From Mesostigma viride (taxonomy: Eukaryota; Streptophyta; Mesostigmatophyceae; Mesostigmatales; Mesostigmataceae): a DNA stretch of 30,946 bases. Where the stretch lies: assembly GCA_009746045.1 (NCBI GenBank), contig RPFO01002278.1, positions 40,001-70,946 on the forward strand, written 5' to 3'. The notes under the pieces were generated by a model. It did not search any database. It was not told the origin of the DNA and saw nothing but the letters and a program-made list of their open reading frames with translations. Made by a program: the position numbers and the translations under genes. Below, one piece after another: positions 26,737 to 30,946 of this stretch (the first letter of the stretch is position 1; every line of letters starts with the position of its first letter).

Positions 26737-29619
26737 CTAGGCTGCGGCGTCCGGAACACACCGGACCACCTTGTAACCCACGCCGCGGGCGTCCCCGGCC
26801 ACCGCGGGCAGGAGCGTGGCCAGGGTCCCAACGGGGCGCACCCGGCTTCTGCCCCCCTGCTCCCCGTAATCTGCCAGCAGCCCGTCCACCTCTACCCACT
26901 CCCCGTCCCACACGGCTGGGTCGGCCGGCTGGAGCACCGTGAAGTGGTCTCGCCGGCTCGTGCGCCTGTAGAGCACGCACAGACGGAGGGTGAGCGTGTG
27001 CACAGTGGTCTGTCCGTCCAACCCCTGCCCGCACAGCTTGGCCCGCACATCCAACTCCGCCGGCACACCCGGTCCATCGTACTCGCGGATGTCGGCGCAC
27101 AGCACCCAGGCGGGCTTCCCGTCGAACACGTGCTCCATGTAGCAGTTTGCATAGGTGCCGTTGGCCAGGTGGCCGCCGTGCCGACCAATTCGCCGCGAGC
27201 ACACGTACCGTATGCGGTCTCCGACGTCGCGCGGAGCGCCGTCGGAGACTCCCATATCAAAGGGGGCGCCCACCCGCCGAGAGCTGCCCAGCGACCAACA
27301 CCGTAGACTCCCGCGGACGTGGCACCCCTGCACGTGGCGCATGAGCAACCTGAGGGCGTCCTCCGGGCTCTCCTTGCCTTCGCCTCCCTCGGGGTCGATA
27401 CGGCCTTGGGCTCGCAAGGCAGCGCGGAGCTCGTCCCTCGTCTCGTCGCGAGCCTTAATCGTCATCCGTGGGTCCGCAAGCGCGCATATGCACTGCAGAA
27501 GACGCAGGCCGACCCGGCAGCCGGCGCCGTGCTTGCCCCCCCCATACTCCGTGGCGTGCAGCCACTGCAGGCCAGGTGCGCCGTCGAGCTGGCAAGAGCT
27601 CAGCAGGGCGACTACTACGCCGACTGCCACGTTAACCCAGGTGTCGATGCTCTTATGTCTGGTCAAGGGCTCGGTGATGGGTCCCAGTGGGCGGCCACCC
27701 CGATCAGCCAGGATCGCGTCGAAACGGGGGCAATCGTCGCACCCCACAAAGGAGACGCCGGAATCCGTGCTGGACTGCACGGACACGGGGGTGAACGGCG
27801 CGGTTTCGGCTTGCTCGTGCGGGGAAGCCCCCCCCCCCTCGCCGGCCGCCCCGTCCCCGCGGCCGCGCCCCCCCGTGCCGTGCGGGCTATCTGGGTAGCC
27901 GGGTGACCGCGGACTGGCCAGGGGCCCGTCGTTGATTGAGTGGTCACAGCCAGGCCCGTCACAGCCGCCATCGCCGTCACCTGCGGCGGCCGCCATATCC
28001 CCTTCCGACTGTGCCATGTCTGCGACCCGCACCGCATCGCCGCACCCGCCCACCACACCCGCCCGCCGCGTGCCGTCCGCTGAACCCTCTCCGCGCCCGT
28101 CCCCGCCCTCGCACGACATCTCCACATCCGCTGCCGGCGCGGTCGCCGCCCGCCCCGCGACGCCGGCCGCGCCCTCGCCGTCTCCGTCTGCGGGGACCCC
28201 CGTGGGCATCCCCTCGCCGCCGGCTGGCGCGGTCGCCGCCCTCCCCGCGACGCTGTCCGCGCCCTCCCCGTGCACGTCGCCTCGGTCGCCCTCCATACCC
28301 CCCTCAACACGCGAGTCGCCGCTCGCGTCCCCCGACGAGCCCACACGGGGGGTGGACGGGGCAGGCAGAGCCAGGAGGGCACCCTGTACATGGCGAGTTC
28401 GGAACGACGCAGGGACGGCAGTGTCAGTCAGGGGATCCTATGAACGCAAGTCGCACGGGGAAGAGCAGCAGCATGTACACATCCGGGTATTCCGTCACAC
28501 GCTGACTACAAGGCTACTCACCGCGGTGCCCCTCGCCGCGCGGTGGCCGCGGAGGCCGCGCGACGCCTCCCGCAGCGCTTGTTCCGCCAGGGACAGGGCC
28601 TTTGCCTGCACGAGTTCGATGGAGGCAGGGCTGTCCTCTCTGAACCACCCCTCCACGTGCGCTACTCCCTCGTCGGCGGCCGCCAGCCACGGGACGGAGG
28701 CACACGCCGCCTCCAGCATGCCGACTGCCATCGCGACAATCGATGGCGGTGGCGGCACGACGTGTCCCGTACGGTCGGCCTGCCCACCCTGCGCGGGCTG
28801 CCCCGCGCACGCCTCCGCGGCTTGAGCATGCAACGCCTCACCCGGTAAACGCTGTTCCGCCGGTTGACCTCTTCGCGCCAGTTCCGCCTCTGCGGTCGCA
28901 CACTTCTGGTCCCAGTAGGTGCGTAGCCTATTCAGGCGCCCCAACTGCGCAGCACATGCGGGTGTCCACATTTGACGAAACACGCGTCAGCGAGGGGGGG
29001 GGCACGAGCGATAGCAAGCATACCGTGGCAAGGTCGGTGAAGTCTAGCTTACTATTGTGCTCGTAACCCGGTGCTGGGTGTGGGGGGGGGCATTGCATGC
29101 ACCCGTCCCCGTCCATCAACAGCGCCATCAACGACGACTCACCGCTCGGGTGCCCTGCAGCCTCCTCTTCCGAGACCGCCCCCCGCCCTCCTCCCCGTCG
29201 ACCATGTACATGCTGGTCCACGACGCCGGGTTCGCCTGTCTCCACTTGCCGAGCTCCTGTTGCATGTGTTCGATACACGCCAGCTTCTTCCAGGGGTCGC
29301 TGTGCACTGGGAAGAAGTATTTGGCCGCGTTGGAGAAGTCCAACGGTTTTTCGAACAGCGGTACCTGCGTTACCATCCCCGAGCATAGGCAGCGGCGAGA
29401 CGAGATACAAGCGCGTCAGCAACAGGCGCGTGGTTTCGCACCCGCTTCCCCAACGGTATGCCGCGCGGCCCCCAACTTCCCTCCCATCACCTCCCGCTAG
29501 CGACAACAACTTCCCCGATTCGAGACACTTGCCCTGTCTCTGAAGTAGTCCTCCGCGAACGTCGCAGCGGCATGGCGCTTCCCCTCCCAACGCGCCCGCG
29601 CATCGTCGGCGTCCGACAT
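26737..29619 (-). CDS. Four-exon gene: divergent ubiquitin-specific-protease-like protein, about 792 residues
   Basis: Exons on the minus strand: 29,619-29,533, 29,364-29,143, 28,944-28,522 and 28,383-26,737. All junctions are phase 0, so the frame stays open from ATG 29,619 (context ACAAAATGT) to TAG 26,737. Residues 1-244 are helical and charged. About 245-450 is a Gly/Ala/Asp-rich disordered region with a doubled AGRAATAPA. The last 320 residues show a pattern like peptidase family C19: GAGCRVGLRLLQCI (Cys box, C about 533), ESPEDALRLLMRHV (Q-D-A-x-E-F-L position), VLCADIREYDG and VPAELDV, then RRDHFTVL (His about 724), WDGEWVEVDG (Asp about 744) and GVGYKVVR. Family members cleave ubiquitin from proteins. 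Here the asparagine of the N-T-C-Y box is missing and the Cys box has one extra residue, so activity is doubtful. Exon 1 depends on a GC-AG intron and is the least certain. Confidence 0.62.
28384..28521 (-). other. Intron 3 of the USP-like gene (138 bp)
   Basis: Donor GCG/GTGAGT after 28,522 and acceptor TGTACAG before 28,383. Both flanking exons are in the same frame with phase 0. The unspliced frame meets a TGA within 27 bases of the donor. Confidence 0.65.
28945..29142 (-). other. Intron 2 of the USP-like gene (198 bp)
   Basis: Donor GCG/GTGAGT after 29,143, the same 9 bases as intron 3's donor. Acceptor GCTGCGCAG before 28,944. Phase 0. In-frame stops occur inside. Confidence 0.55.
29365..29532 (-). 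other. Proposed GC-AG intron 1 of the USP-like gene (168 bp)
   Basis: Donor AGG/GCAAGT, a strong match to the minor GC-type 5' splice site, and acceptor GTAACGCAG. Phase 0 on both sides. Without it, the frame from ATG 29,619 ends at 29,497, and the gene would have to start at ATG 29,376. Confidence 0.4.
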
Positions 29620-29979
29620 TTTGTATCTATTGAAGCACCCACGCAGTATCCGACCACACGTTTGTTGCCCGCGACGAATCACCTGCTACACGGTACCAGC
29701 ATAGCGCCACAATTGCACATAGTGTACAGACTGCTGGCCTCTGCTGCCTGCCCGTTTGTTGGAAGATTGTCTACGCGATTAAGTTCAGTAATCCGCCGAT
29801 GTCTCTCGATTATCCGATCATGCGCGCTGGCAATCCATCGCCTCCAGCGGAACCGCCCACAAGCCACAACCGACTTTGCCACCCCCCCCCCCGCGCAATG
29901 TACTCGTAGCACAACACATGGGCTGCGTCTACCCTGCCCGCCGCCGGCCAGTTCTAATGTCCTGTGCAAGCCGTTCCGA

Positions 29980-30690
29980 GCCAAGCAGGACGCGCTGCAC
30001 GGTACGGTAGAATCCATAATCGACCCCGCCGGATGTACGGAATCTGTGGCACATGCAGGGGTTGTACAACCCGGCCTTATGGACGACCGTGAACAACGCA
30101 CGTTGAACAATCTTTGTCGGTGTGCAAATGTCAGCCGTGTCGCCCGGGCCGCTGTGGGCGACGTCTGTCCTGTGAAAGCCGTCCGAGCCAAGCAGGACGC
30201 GCTGCACGGTACGGTAGAATCCACAATCGACCCCGCCGGGTGTACGGAATCTGTAATGCCTGCAGGGGTTGTACAACCCGGCATTGTCGACGACCGTGAA
30301 CGCATAGCGTTGAACAATCTTTGTCGGCGTGCAAGTGTCAGCCGTGTCGCCCGGGCCGCTGTGGGCGACGTCGGCTCTTCCTGTACAGGTGGAGCCAAGC
30401 AGGACGCGCTGCACGGTACGGTAGAATCCACAATCGACCCCGCCGGGTGTACGGAATCTGTAATGCCTGCAGGGGTTGTACAACCCGGCATTGTCGACGA
30501 CCGTGAACGCATAGCGTTGAACAATCTTTGTCGGTGTGCAAATGTCAGCCGTGTCGCCCGGGCCGATGTGGGCGATGTCGGCTCTTCCTGTACAGGTGGA
30601 GCCAAGCAGGACGCGCTGCACGGTACGGTAGAATCCATAATCGACCCCGCCGGATGTACGGAATCTGTGGCACATGCAGGGGTTGTACAG
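29980..30690. repeat. 207-bp tandem repeat, three full copies plus one partial
   Basis: Copies start at 29,980, 30,187, 30,394 and 30,601 with GCCAAGCAGGACGCG, exactly 207 bases apart. The fourth breaks off after GGGGTTGTAC near 30,688. Each contains GTTGTACAACCCGG, GACCGTGAAC, TTGAACAATCTTTGTCGG and CGTGTCGCCCGGGCCG. Copies 2 and 3 are closest, while 1 and 4 share ATCCATAATC and GTGGCACATGCAG. Because 207 is a multiple of 3, frames on both strands remain open (413 codons plus, up to 319 minus). None has an independent non-repeat domain, so no protein is annotated. The array lies 360 bp upstream of the USP-like gene. Confidence 0.92.
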
Positions 30691-30946
30691 GAGGGGTGAC
30701 ATGCCCAGCCAAAATTTCACGGGTACTAGGGTCTGGCCCCAAGGCTGCCGGTGGCTGCATTGGTCCGGCCCCTATATAAATATAGGGGCTGCGGCTGAAA
30801 TAGCCTGCCGGCGGGTGGTCATGGCCCCCATATGGCGAGCCTACTGCCAAAGGGGATTTGCCACGTGGCAAGTGCTCGTCTGCAGTGTTTGGACTTCGGC
30901 GGGTGGATAGGTTGCGGTCTTTGCTGCGTTTCTTCAACACGCTTCC
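30691..30946. other. Right edge, no complete gene
   Basis: Apart from the TATA-like inverted repeat, nothing is recognised. A minus-strand frame is open from the window edge to 30,545, but its later part is the 207-bp repeat and it shows no domain. Confidence 0.3.
30768..30789. promoter_or_regulatory. TATA-like inverted repeat (GCCCCTATAT AA ATATAGGGGC)
   Basis: Two 10-base perfect complementary arms around AA give TATATAAATA, readable as a TATA box in either direction. No gene start is seen within the remaining 157 bases to the right or immediately to the left, so the direction of use is unknown. Confidence 0.4.

Noticed and set aside
26344-28825. Long plus-strand frames opposite the USP-like gene
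   Set aside because: GC-rich coding DNA gives long antisense frames. These are Pro/Arg/Ser-rich shadows without motifs, and the minus strand has splice-consistent exons.
29458-30699. A 413-codon plus-strand frame and 319/263-codon minus-strand frames over the 207-bp repeats
   Set aside because: The repeat length is a multiple of 3, so any frame lacking a stop in one unit stays open in all. None has codon-level or domain support, and they contradict one another.
1-30946. CRISPR array, bacterial operon, tRNA or rRNA genes
   Set aside because: The tandem repeats are too long and lack unique spacers of constant size. No Shine-Dalgarno spacing, tRNA cloverleaf or rRNA core sequence was seen. The 221-bp and 207-bp arrays are ordinary tandem repeats.

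Overview
The window looks like nuclear DNA of a GC-rich eukaryote. Support for this comes from spliceosomal GT-AG introns in phase 0, a bipartite LINE with an apurinic-endonuclease domain, Ty1/copia pol remnants, a second reverse transcriptase, TATA-like boxes, microsatellites, and about ten poly-G or poly-C runs of 12 to 43 bases. There are no bacterial operons, ribosome binding sites, tRNAs or rRNAs. The host lineage cannot be fixed from sequence alone. An alga or related protist is my guess, with low confidence.

Layout. 1-282 (minus) is the start of a gene that runs off the left edge. 860-1081 holds a 109-bp tandem duplication. 3.2-4.0 kb is an open frame built around a (QA)n hexanucleotide minisatellite. 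5.45-10.75 kb (minus) is a decayed, nearly full-length L1-type LINE: ORF1 with an RRM-like segment and CCHC knuckle, ORF2 with APE endonuclease and RT. 11.3-12.0 kb has small inverted-repeat elements. 12.3-13.85 kb (plus) holds two tandemly duplicated RING-like zinc-binding modules separated by a poly-G run. 14.3-15.4 kb holds degenerate repeats. 15.57-18.55 kb is a decayed Ty1/copia-like element without a recognisable integrase. 20.65-21.32 kb (minus) is a proline-rich open frame. 21.64-22.26 kb is an array of three long palindromes 221 bp apart, followed by a 75-residue C4HC3 RING/PHD-like ORF at 22,403-22,630. 23.87-24.39 kb is a fragment resembling a restriction-like endonuclease domain of retroelements. 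24.49-25.65 kb is a frameshifted reverse transcriptase with GIPM-TNCA and RYIDDV motifs. 26.74-29.62 kb (minus) is the best host-type gene, with four proposed exons encoding about 792 residues. Its C-terminal half resembles a divergent ubiquitin-specific protease. Upstream of that gene (29,980-30,690) lie four copies of a 207-bp tandem repeat.

How the parts may relate. Most of the window is transposon debris. The genes that look host-like or domesticated share a possible ubiquitin theme (two RING-like modules, a small RING-CH/PHD-like ORF and a USP-like protein), but nothing in the sequence proves that they work together. The most unusual structure is the palindrome and CACGTG array directly upstream of the small zinc-binding ORF. 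Many retroelement ORFs are broken by single-base shifts, which could be decay or uncorrected sequencing indels.
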